Positions 58,149 through 64,000 of a DNA stretch of 64,000 nt are shown here, piece after piece (position 1 is the stretch's first letter; every line of letters begins with the position of its first letter). The position numbers and the translations under genes were made by a program. The stretch is taken from assembly GCA_000342265.1 (NCBI GenBank), contig CP004348.1, positions 1,922,001-1,986,000 on the forward strand, written 5' to 3'. This stretch comes from a beta proteobacterium CB (lineage in GTDB: Bacteria; Pseudomonadota; Gammaproteobacteria; Burkholderiales; Burkholderiaceae). The notes beneath the pieces were generated by a model. That model made no database searches. It was not told where the DNA came from and was given only the letters and a program-made list of their open reading frames with translations.

Positions 58149-59783
58149 ATTACCATCGATACCATCACCTCCAGCACTCCCGGCGCAGAAGTTTTAAGAC
58201 GCCGTAGCTTTGCCATCATCTCTCACCCTGACGCTGGCAAGACCACGCTTACAGAAAAACTCCTGTTATACGCAGGAGCCATTCAAATTGCCGGTAGCGT
58301 AAAAGCACGTAAGGCCAGTCGACATGCAACATCAGACTGGATGGAGATTGAAAAACAACGCGGTATTTCTGTAGCCAGCTCTGTAATGCAAATGGAATAT
58401 CGAGATTGCATTATTAATCTTTTGGATACACCGGGACACCAAGACTTCTCTGAAGACACCTATCGCGTATTGACCGCCGTAGACTCTGCACTCATGGTAA
58501 TTGATGCTGCTAATGGCGTTGAGTCACAAACCTTGCGCCTGCTTGAAGTCTGCCGCGCACGCAATACGCCAATCGTCACCTTCATCAATAAGATGGATCG
58601 CGAAGTAAAGCCGCCCATGGAGTTGATGGATGAGATTGAAACCGCACTCGGCATTGAGGTAGTTCCCTTCACTTGGCCCGTAGGCATGGGTAAATCATTC
58701 GCTGGCGTGATTGATATTGCTAACTCTCAAATGCGCATGTTCAAGGCTGGCGAAGATCGTGTCACTGAAAATTCTCATGCGATTGTTGACGTCAACGATC
58801 CAGCACTGAAAGAGCGCCTAGGCACTGATCTTGAAAACGCACTTGCTGAAGTAGATCTCATTAAAAATGCAATGCCTGCATTTAATAAAGAAGCCTTTTT
58901 AGCGGGTCGTCAGTCACCAGTATTCTTTGGCTCAGCCATTAATAATTTTGGTGTGCGTGAAATTCTCAATACTTTAGTAGAGCTCGCGCCATCACCAGGA
59001 TCACGCAAAGCATTACAGCGGGAAGTCAGCCCAGCCGAAAATAAATTCTCTGCAGTGGTGTTTAAGATTCAAGCCAATATGGATCCAGCTCACCGAGATC
59101 GCGTTGCTTTTTTACGTATTTGCTCGGGACACTTTCAACGCGGTATGAAACTGAAGATTTGTCGCAATGGAAAAGAAGTGCGCACTAATAATGCGCTGTC
59201 CTTCTTGTCGCAACGCCGTGATATTTTGGATGAGGCCTTTCCTGGTGACATTATTGGATTGCCAAACCATGGACTTCTTCGACTAGGCGATACGCTCACT
59301 GAAGGCGAGCAATTGCAATTTACAGGTTTACCATTTTTTGCGCCTGAGATTTTCCGCATGGTGGAGTCTGCCGATCCTCTACGCTCGAAACAATTGCGCA
59401 CAGGCTTAATGCAGCTTGGCGAAGAAGGTGCAATTCAGGTATTCCGCCCCATGACTGGTGGCACCATGCTGCTCGGTGCATTTGGACAGCTACAGTTTGA
59501 GGTAGTAAGCCATCGCCTACAAACTGAGTATGGCGCAGAGGTACGTTTACTACCTGCACGCTACAACTTAGCTCGCTGGGTGAGCTCAGACGATCCTGTG
59601 GCGCTCAAAAAATTCATTCAAGAAAATATTCACCGCATGGCAGAGGATGTTGTAGGAGCCTCAGTATTTTTGGCTAGCCACAAATCCGAATTAGATGTTG
59701 CTCAACAACGCTGGGAGTCCATTCAATTCCACGCGCTAAGAGAGCATGCGGGCCTTATCTATCAATCTGACCTCACTGGTTAA
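58149..59783 (+). CDS. prfC: Peptide chain release factor 3, probably with a non-canonical start codon
   Basis: A GTPase of about 544 residues that recycles RF1/RF2. The P-loop HPDAGKTT, LLDTPGHQDFSED, NKMD and the C-terminal RF3 domain match E. coli RF3. The in-frame open stretch starts after TAG at 58134, yet no ATG, GTG or TTG occurs before the essential RRSFAIISHPDAGKTT segment. The first ATG at 58341 would delete the P-loop. I place the start at ATT 58149; ATT 58137, ATC 58155 or ATC 58164 are alternatives. No strong Shine-Dalgarno is visible. Confidence 0.85.
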   Translation: MTIDTITSSTPGAEVLRRRSFAIISHPDAGKTTLTEKLLLYAGAIQIAGSVKARKASRHATSDWMEIEKQRGISVASSVMQMEYRDCIINLLDTPGHQDFSEDTYRVLTAVDSALMVIDAANGVESQTLRLLEVCRARNTPIVTFINKMDREVKPPMELMDEIETALGIEVVPFTWPVGMGKSFAGVIDIANSQMRMFKAGEDRVTENSHAIVDVNDPALKERLGTDLENALAEVDLIKNAMPAFNKEAFLAGRQSPVFFGSAINNFGVREILNTLVELAPSPGSRKALQREVSPAENKFSAVVFKIQANMDPAHRDRVAFLRICSGHFQRGMKLKICRNGKEVRTNNALSFLSQRRDILDEAFPGDIIGLPNHGLLRLGDTLTEGEQLQFTGLPFFAPEIFRMVESADPLRSKQLRTGLMQLGEEGAIQVFRPMTGGTMLLGAFGQLQFEVVSHRLQTEYGAEVRLLPARYNLARWVSSDDPVALKKFIQENIHRMAEDVVGASVFLASHKSELDVAQQRWESIQFHALREHAGLIYQSDLTG

Positions 59784-59785
59784 TT

Positions 59786-60034
59786 CTAGCGTGGGCTTGA
59801 TTGTGGCCAATTGCAATCAAATACTGCAACTAACTGAGTATCGCTCTTTCTAAAGACGGCAGTCTTCCCATATTGCGCACAATATGCATTCGCCTTTGGC
59901 GTGAGCGATGCAATAGATTCGCCGTCACTATTTAAAAAAGTGACATGATTCGAATCTGAGGCATCCGTATAAACTGCAGCACAAGCACTTAAGCCAAGCA
60001 CCCCGGCTAATAAAAAATATTTAATATGTTTCAC
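59786..60034 (-). CDS. Small predicted lipoprotein
   Basis: An 82-residue protein, MKHIKYFLLAGVLGLSACAAVYTD, with lipobox LSAC. The GTG at 60034 is five bases after AGAGGA and gives a clean signal peptide; an ATG nine codons upstream would spoil it. The mature part has two more cysteines (NAYCAQY and FDCNW). Convergent with prfC by two bases. Unknown function. Confidence 0.75.
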   Translation of the reverse strand: MKHIKYFLLAGVLGLSACAAVYTDASDSNHVTFLNSDGESIASLTPKANAYCAQYGKTAVFRKSDTQLVAVFDCNWPQSSPR

Positions 60035-60069
60035 ATTAATCCTCTTCTTTAGCAAACACATTCGCCCGC

Positions 60070-60324
60070 TTAAAGCTCTAACTTCTTTACCAAGCTAGCA
60101 GTAAGTTTGCTGGCAAACGGGCGATATATCAAAATACAAATCATCGCCACGGGGTAGGCAACCACCCAAACCTCCAACCACACCCATAAGAAATTCTGCG
60201 CAAGGCCCACTCGCACCAAAGTGGTAGCAAAAGTAATACTCAATGACATGAGTCCACCCATAATGGCGGCAAAGATAAGATTAGGAATATTCATCATCAT
60301 CCAATCATAGCGCCTTGACTGCAT
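60070..60324 (-). CDS. DUF2798 family membrane protein
   Basis: An 84-residue protein with two membrane helices (IFAAIMGGLMSLSITFATTLV and WVVAYPVAMICILIY) and the ending RPFASKLTASLVKKLEL, the usual DUF2798 layout. Function unknown. It lies 35 bases upstream of the small lipoprotein gene on the same strand. Confidence 0.82.
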   Translation of the reverse strand: MQSRRYDWMMMNIPNLIFAAIMGGLMSLSITFATTLVRVGLAQNFLWVWLEVWVVAYPVAMICILIYRPFASKLTASLVKKLEL

Positions 60325-60423
60325 AGCTGTTATTCTGATTTGTGATCACTATTCCGCGCCCTACTTAGGGGAGTCTACTGAGCAAGCTCAGAGGTTCATC
60401 ATTCCAAGACTCTAGGAAAAAAT

Positions 60424-60618
60424 ATGGCTGTTGGCCAAAATCAAAGAAATAGAAAAAACGATCCCATGGTTAGTAAAACCGGCAAAGCCAAATTGGGTCC
60501 ACTAACCGTCACTCAACTGAGTAAATTACTGGAATCCAGTACCAAGCCCAAAGAGAAGGCGAAGATTCAAAGGGCTCTAAATAAGCGGCTCCCAGCATTA
60601 GCAACTGCAGCAGCTTAA
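60424..60618 (+). CDS. Small basic hypothetical protein
   Basis: A 64-residue Lys/Ala-rich protein, MAVGQNQRNRKNDPMVSKTGKAKLG at its start and KPKEKAKIQRALNKRL near the end. CTAGGAAAAAATATG gives an AGGA seven bases before the start, and a good rho-independent terminator follows the stop. These signals support a real monocistronic gene. I do not recognise a family; nucleic-acid or ribosome binding is only suggested by charge. Confidence 0.65.
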   Translation: MAVGQNQRNRKNDPMVSKTGKAKLGPLTVTQLSKLLESSTKPKEKAKIQRALNKRLPALATAAA

Positions 60619-60623
60619 ATATT

Positions 60624-60651
60624 AAGCCCCGAGATTACCGGGGCTTTTTCT
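60624..60651 (+). terminator. Rho-independent terminator after the small basic gene
   Basis: AAGCCCCG and CGGGGCTT pair around a 7-base loop, followed by a T-run. It ends the 64-residue gene's transcript. Confidence 0.9.
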
Positions 60652-60670
60652 TTTGTAATATGCTCTCATC

Positions 60671-61186
60671 ATGAAAGCATCTCCGCATATTCACTCCATC
60701 TATATTGCCTCTCGAGCAGGTGAATCTATGGTGCAACTTACTCAGGCTGAGATTGTTGCTGGCGAGGGAATTGTGGGCGATCGCTATGCCTTAGGTATAG
60801 GCGCATTCTCAAAATCCAAGCCTAAGATCCGCCATATTTCTCTGATTGCACTTGCTGCTATCGAGAATGCTAATAGCCAGCTACTTGCCAAGCAGCAAGT
60901 AGTTTTTGATCAAGGTGATACCCGCAGAAATCTCGTTATTAGTGGAATTTCTGAGGATGAGCTCAATGGGCTAGTTGGTAAGACCTTCTATTTGGGCAGC
61001 CTTGCTTTTAGAGGCACTGAATTATGCGAGCCTTGTCAGCGACCAGCCAACTTACTGAAAAGACCAGATTTTATGAATGCATTTGCAGGTCGAGGCGGCC
61101 TTAGAGCCCAAGCTCTTGAGTCCGGACACCTCATTGAGGGAAGCCCCCTTCTATTCTGTGCTGCTGAAGAAAATGAATTCAACTGA
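60671..61186 (+). CDS. MOSC domain protein
   Basis: A 171-residue MOSC-domain protein. The pattern GEGIVGDRYALG near the start, DTRRNLVISGI and the conserved Cys in GTELCEPCQRPANLLKR are typical; the Cys is the proposed sulfur- or Mo-binding residue. MOSC proteins act in molybdenum cofactor or related sulfur handling. It is followed 10 bases later by a histidine phosphatase gene. Confidence 0.88.
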   Translation: MKASPHIHSIYIASRAGESMVQLTQAEIVAGEGIVGDRYALGIGAFSKSKPKIRHISLIALAAIENANSQLLAKQQVVFDQGDTRRNLVISGISEDELNGLVGKTFYLGSLAFRGTELCEPCQRPANLLKRPDFMNAFAGRGGLRAQALESGHLIEGSPLLFCAAEENEFN

Positions 61187-61196
61187 ATATTGAAAT

Positions 61197-61844
61197 ATGT
61201 CCACAACAACACTCTGCCTTATTCGCCATGGCGAAACTCCCTGGAATGCCGAAAGACGCCTACAAGGGCATACCGACATCCCTCTTAATGCCAAAGGTGC
61301 ACTACAGGCACGCCAAATGGCTCAAGCCCTTAAAGATATAAAACTCTCGTTTGATGTCTTGTACACCAGCGACCTCAAAAGAGCGGCCGATACTGCAAAC
61401 GCTATCGTTGAACTATTTGGGGTTGAAGCGCAGGTGGATAGTGCTTTACGAGAGCGCCACTTTGGCGCGCTTCAAGGACTCTCCATTAGCGAGGCGCCAT
61501 CACTACAGCCCGATATTTGGCAGGCTCATCTTGCTCGTGACTTAGAGCATGATCTTGGTGGTGGCGAAAGCATTCAGAAATTTGCAATGCGTGTTCAAAA
61601 TGCTCTGGACAAAATTCAAGAGCGTCATGTCGGTAAAACTATTTTGCTGGTAAGCCACGGCGGTACGCTTGACATGATGTATCGCATTGCAAGCAAGCAA
61701 GCCTTAAGCGCTGAAAGAGTGGCTTCCGTTCCCAATGCTTCATTAAATTGGATTACTCATAGTGCGTCTAATGGCTGGGCAGTCAAGCAATGGGCAGACA
61801 CTCGCCATCTTGAAGGTCCTGCTTTAGAAAACGTTGACCTCTAA
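61197..61844 (+). CDS. Histidine phosphatase family protein (phosphoglycerate mutase-like)
   Basis: A 215-residue cofactor-independent-type histidine phosphatase. The RHG motif is LIRHGETPWNAERRLQGHTDIPL; the second Arg lies in YTSDLKRAADTA, the Glu in RERHFGALQG and the second His in VSHGGTLDMM. Substrate could be a small phosphate ester such as alpha-ribazole phosphate or a sugar phosphate; not determined. Confidence 0.9.
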   Translation: MSTTTLCLIRHGETPWNAERRLQGHTDIPLNAKGALQARQMAQALKDIKLSFDVLYTSDLKRAADTANAIVELFGVEAQVDSALRERHFGALQGLSISEAPSLQPDIWQAHLARDLEHDLGGGESIQKFAMRVQNALDKIQERHVGKTILLVSHGGTLDMMYRIASKQALSAERVASVPNASLNWITHSASNGWAVKQWADTRHLEGPALENVDL

Positions 61845-61847
61845 GCA

Positions 61848-61873
61848 AAAAAGTCACCCGAAGGTGACTTTTG
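61848..61873. terminator. Bidirectional terminator with CGAA/UUCG tetraloop
   Basis: AAGTCACC and GGTGACTT pair around CGAA (UUCG on the minus strand). A- and T-runs flank it, so it serves the histidine phosphatase gene and the opposing 79-residue gene. Confidence 0.88.
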
Positions 61874-61889
61874 AGTTTTCAGAAAAGGC

Positions 61890-62129
61890 TTACTTTCTGA
61901 TATGCGCGTGACGAGCGGCATCTTGTGACATGCCCTCACCTTTTGGTTTACCTTCAAGCGCTTCTTTTTCAGCAGTAATTTCTTTACGACGCTCTTTGCA
62001 AGAACCAGCAATCTCTTGCAATGCCTTACGCGCTCTTGCGGCAGAAGCTTTGATTCCTTTTCCGTGGAACTTTTCGTTCTCTGATTGGTATGTTTCGAAA
62101 GCGGCAATTAACTTGTCATGATGGGACAT
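61890..62129 (-). CDS. Small charged hypothetical protein
   Basis: A 79-residue, highly charged protein (MSHHDKLIAAFETYQSENEKF, SAARARKALQEIA, KERRKEITAEKEALEGKPKGEG) predicted to be mostly helical. AAGGAAA precedes the ATG, and a UUCG-loop terminator follows. I think it is a genuine gene, similar in character to short Lys/Glu-rich proteins of Burkholderiales, but the role is unknown. Confidence 0.72.
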   Translation of the reverse strand: MSHHDKLIAAFETYQSENEKFHGKGIKASAARARKALQEIAGSCKERRKEITAEKEALEGKPKGEGMSQDAARHAHIRK

Positions 62130-62202
62130 ATTTTTCCTTATGAATAATTGAAATAATCGGCTTAAGAAGCACTTTAACCCAATATATGCAAATCACTCTA
62201 AT

Positions 62203-62955
62203 TTATTGTGTCCAGCGATTAATAATCTCTTTTAGCTTTTCAGGGCCCAACTCGGCAAGATAGAGATTAAAGTCATCGCGCAACTTAGAGCCTTTTTTGA
62301 AAGCAAAGCCTAGATTATCAAAGCCAACCACTTGGTAGCTACTGCTAACTGGAAGATTTAATGACTTTTGATAGTTGACCAGCATGACGTTGTCCACAAA
62401 CACTAAGTCCACATTACCATTTTGCAAGGCAAGCAAGGCCTCTGTGGGTGACGGATATAGCTTTACTTGCTCTACCGAGTAATAGCCTTTTGGCTGCAAT
62501 ACAGTCTTTACATAATCATCAAACACACTACCCGTCGGATAAGCAATGGTGTATTTTTTTAGTTGGGATAAATCAGTAATTTTGATATTGCGGTTCTTTA
62601 GTCCAATTAACTGCCATGTACTTGTGAAGTAAGGATTTGAAAAATCCATGACTTCTTTACGTTTATCTGTGATGGAGATTCCTGAGAATGCGACATCAGC
62701 TTGCCCGCTAGTGACGGCACCTAGCATCCCCAACCAATCGTAGGCAGTCGTCTTAAAAGTACAAGCACGCGACTTGCAATAGCCCTCAAATATCTCCAAG
62801 TCTATGCCTGTGTATTTACCGTCTTTTTCAAACAGCATCGGAGGAATGGCAGGTGACACGGCAACCTTAATCACATTAGATGGCTCTTCTTTAGAGCATC
62901 CGCCAACAATGAATAGGGCGGCAAATAGGATGGGAATTAGGCGAGCAAGTCTCAT
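62203..62955 (-). CDS. Amino-acid ABC transporter substrate-binding lipoprotein
   Basis: A 250-residue SBP_bac_3 family protein. The signal MRLARLIPILFAALFIVGGCSKEE carries lipobox VGGC. KVAVSPAIPPMLFEKDGKYTGIDLEIFEGYCK, DVAFSGISITDKRKEVMDFSNPYF and GNVDLVFVDN are typical of polar amino-acid binding proteins. No permease or ATPase gene adjoins it, so it is an orphan in this window. The frame extends 30 codons upstream; the ATG at 62955 gives the signal peptide. Confidence 0.9.
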   Translation of the reverse strand: MRLARLIPILFAALFIVGGCSKEEPSNVIKVAVSPAIPPMLFEKDGKYTGIDLEIFEGYCKSRACTFKTTAYDWLGMLGAVTSGQADVAFSGISITDKRKEVMDFSNPYFTSTWQLIGLKNRNIKITDLSQLKKYTIAYPTGSVFDDYVKTVLQPKGYYSVEQVKLYPSPTEALLALQNGNVDLVFVDNVMLVNYQKSLNLPVSSSYQVVGFDNLGFAFKKGSKLRDDFNLYLAELGPEKLKEIINRWTQ

Positions 62956-63005
62956 AGAGCATTCAGGATTAAATTGGATGAATGATCTTATCAAGAATCG
63001 AATGT

Positions 63006-63031
63006 AAAAAAACCACCCGAAGGTGGTTTCG
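63006..63031 (-). terminator. Rho-independent terminator of the phasin gene
   Basis: On the minus strand AAACCACC and GGTGGTTT pair around a UUCG tetraloop and are followed by seven T. The same stem architecture occurs at 61848-61873. Confidence 0.9.
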
Positions 63032-63054
63032 CGCTGACAGCTCACACCTGCTAA

Positions 63055-63612
63055 TTACTTGGTGCGGCTCTTTGTTGCTTTTGGGGTCTGGCCAAATTGA
63101 CCTTGCGCAGTCTTCATGGCTGTTTCAACGCTTTTCTCAAAGTTTGCATAGGCATCTTGTGTGCTTGAGCGTACTTGATCAAAGTTTTGCATTGCCGTAT
63201 TAAATGCGGATGTAAAAGCACTTACGTATGCTTCAGAGCCAGCAGGCGCTTTTGAGGTAGCTGTGGCTACAAAGCTCTTCAAATCATCCTGTGATTGGTC
63301 AATAGCAGCCTCTACGGCCTCAACCAACTCTTGATTTCCACGGCGCAGCACTGCAGCAACTTTTTTCTGATAAGCGGCAACTTCAGCAACAGCCTCTTGT
63401 ACTTCTGGGCTTTGCAGAAGATCTAGTGCCGCTTTGGCATCCTTACCCTTTAATAACTCCGCAGCTTTTGCTTGCGCATTTGCTACAGCCTGTTGTGCCG
63501 CTTGGTAATTGATTTCTGCTAACTCTTGGGCATTCTCAAGGGCGGTTTGACCCAGAGCGCGCGCGCTTTCAACGGATTTAGCTTGATTTCCTGCGAATTG
63601 ATTATTGAACAT
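63055..63612 (-). CDS. phaP: Phasin family protein
   Basis: A 185-residue phasin that coats PHA granules. It starts MFNNQFAGNQAKSVESARALGQTALENAQELAEINYQAAQQ and continues as long amphipathic helices; DLLQSPEVQEAVAEVAAYQKK is in the core. AAAGGAA precedes the ATG. It is monocistronic, with a strong UUCG-loop terminator. With phaM near base 1958 it implies PHA storage. Confidence 0.92.
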   Translation of the reverse strand: MFNNQFAGNQAKSVESARALGQTALENAQELAEINYQAAQQAVANAQAKAAELLKGKDAKAALDLLQSPEVQEAVAEVAAYQKKVAAVLRRGNQELVEAVEAAIDQSQDDLKSFVATATSKAPAGSEAYVSAFTSAFNTAMQNFDQVRSSTQDAYANFEKSVETAMKTAQGQFGQTPKATKSRTK

Positions 63613-63629
63613 GGTATTTCCTTTAAAAG

Positions 63630-63641
63630 GTTATTTGTTGC
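63630..63641 (-). promoter_or_regulatory. Possible PhaR operator upstream of the phasin gene
   Basis: GCAACAAATAAC on the minus strand matches 11 of 12 positions of the PhaR repeat GCAMMAAWTMMD as I recall it from Cupriavidus necator. It lies just before the Shine-Dalgarno of the phasin gene, where PhaR typically represses. A short motif in AT-rich DNA, so weak evidence. A candidate promoter (TTGCTA, 17 bases, TAATAT) lies just upstream of it. Confidence 0.3.
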
Positions 63642-63686
63642 ACTGCACCATATTAATAGTTTATTTTGGGCTTAGCAAGGTAAATA

Positions 63687-63708
63687 TTGCTGCAAAGCAA
63701 CATATAAT
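63687..63708. promoter_or_regulatory. Inverted repeat and -10-like box between phasin and pagP
   Basis: TTGCT-GCAA-AGCAA (63687-63700) is followed at 63703-63708 by TATAAT, a perfect -10 consensus reading toward pagP. No good -35 lies 17 bases upstream. The repeat could be an activator or repressor site. Confidence 0.35.
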
Positions 63709-63795
63709 CTCGGCAGCTCAAGTGCTTTCTTGCAAAAACAGCATTAATCCTCAATTAAGAGGTGTTTTCCTTGGTTCAATTTAGAAATATTTGTT

Positions 63796-64000
63796 ATGCG
63801 CCGTAGATTCATCGTCTTTTTACTTCTTTGCATGCCATTGGCAGCGCCCCACGCCGAAAGCATCTCCGACTGGTTTCAAACTACAACAGCTCATCTTGAG
63901 TCTGTTTGGGATAAAGGTGGAAATGAACTCTATATCCCCCTTTACACCTATCACATGCCCTATGCGTATTCTCAAGACAAAATAAATGAATACACCGAAT
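63796..64000 (+). CDS. pagP: Lipid A palmitoyltransferase PagP (partial)
   Basis: The first 68 residues of an outer-membrane enzyme, cut by the window end. A signal peptide (RRRFIVFLLLCMPLAAPHA) is followed by SISDWFQTTTAHLESVWDKG and ELYIPLYTYHMPYAYSQDKIN. The last segment matches E. coli PagP around its catalytic His33 (LYIPAITWH...), so H in TYH is the likely counterpart. PagP moves palmitate from phospholipid to lipid A. The ATG at 63796 is in a different frame from a spurious overlapping ORF. Confidence 0.85.
   Translation, partial: MRRRFIVFLLLCMPLAAPHAESISDWFQTTTAHLESVWDKGGNELYIPLYTYHMPYAYSQDKINEYTE

Noticed and set aside
58341..59783. prfC beginning at the first ATG (480 residues)
   Set aside because: It would remove the P-loop and switch I region, which are encoded in the same open frame upstream and match RF3 closely.
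61841..62107. Open frame on the minus strand overlapping the 79-residue gene
   Set aside because: It lacks a ribosome site and reads through the terminator; the other frame has AAGGAA and a sensible start.
63791..63985. 64-residue plus-strand ORF at the window end
   Set aside because: It is out of frame with pagP, which has a signal peptide and clear family match from 63796.

Overview
The window looks like a chromosomal segment of a freshwater betaproteobacterium of the Polynucleobacter type (Burkholderiaceae). This is an inference from protein content, not a database match. The supporting features are a MetX-MetW pair, SlmA, a cysteine-poor DksA, GatCAB, PhaM and a phasin, a split MetH, an SAH-riboswitch-like leader on ahcY, moderate GC content, and very tight packing with many ATGA-type or convergent overlaps. 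No rRNA, tRNA, CRISPR array, prophage, integrase or insertion sequence was seen, and no gene-free stretch exceeds about 250 bases.

Layout. Bases 1-6200 hold the split cobalamin methionine synthase, PhaM, a metallo-beta-lactamase-fold hydrolase, and small redox genes. Bases 6260-12163 hold a three-gene RND efflux operon. Bases 12294-14690 hold a MarR-controlled pirin / flavodoxin-fold / DoxX operon with a clear palindromic operator. Bases 14784-20286 form one run of folM-like SDR, folB, ttcA, glmU and glmS. Bases 20312-26217 carry a MidA-like methyltransferase, cca, an NDUFA9-like protein, a lytic transglycosylase and 5-formyl-THF cyclo-ligase. Bases 26207-30120 are the activated methyl cycle (metK, ahcY, metF) with two candidate riboswitches. 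Bases 30161-33550 carry two lipid A acyltransferase-family genes, dapF and pyrE. Bases 33559-39471 carry xthA and the argB-slmA-metX-metW-ampG run, then dksA. Bases 39584-45680 carry a COG0523 metallochaperone GTPase, xerC, a DUF484 gene and gatCAB. Bases 45743-51310 are the rod-shape cluster mreBCD-mrdA-rodA. The remainder holds hupB, lpxO, carbonic anhydrase, a third acyltransferase, a phosphoesterase, a kinase-USP fusion, a pseudouridine synthase, prfC, several small genes, an amino-acid binding lipoprotein, a phasin and the start of pagP.

Three themes recur. One-carbon and methyl metabolism is dispersed but prominent: MetH, MetF, AhcY, MetK, MetX, MetW, FolB, an FolM-like SDR and FthC. 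Cell envelope construction is the second: GlmS/GlmU, DapF, MreBCD/PBP2/RodA, Slt, AmpG, three LpxL-like acyltransferases, LpxO and PagP. PHA granule proteins sit near both ends. The most interesting regulatory DNA is the methyl-cycle locus. There metK carries a leader resembling a SAM-II aptamer, and ahcY carries an SAH-riboswitch-like leader with a ribosome-site-sequestering hairpin and an upstream 13-bp-arm palindrome. A second surprise is prfC, whose reading frame has no ATG, GTG or TTG ahead of its essential P-loop.
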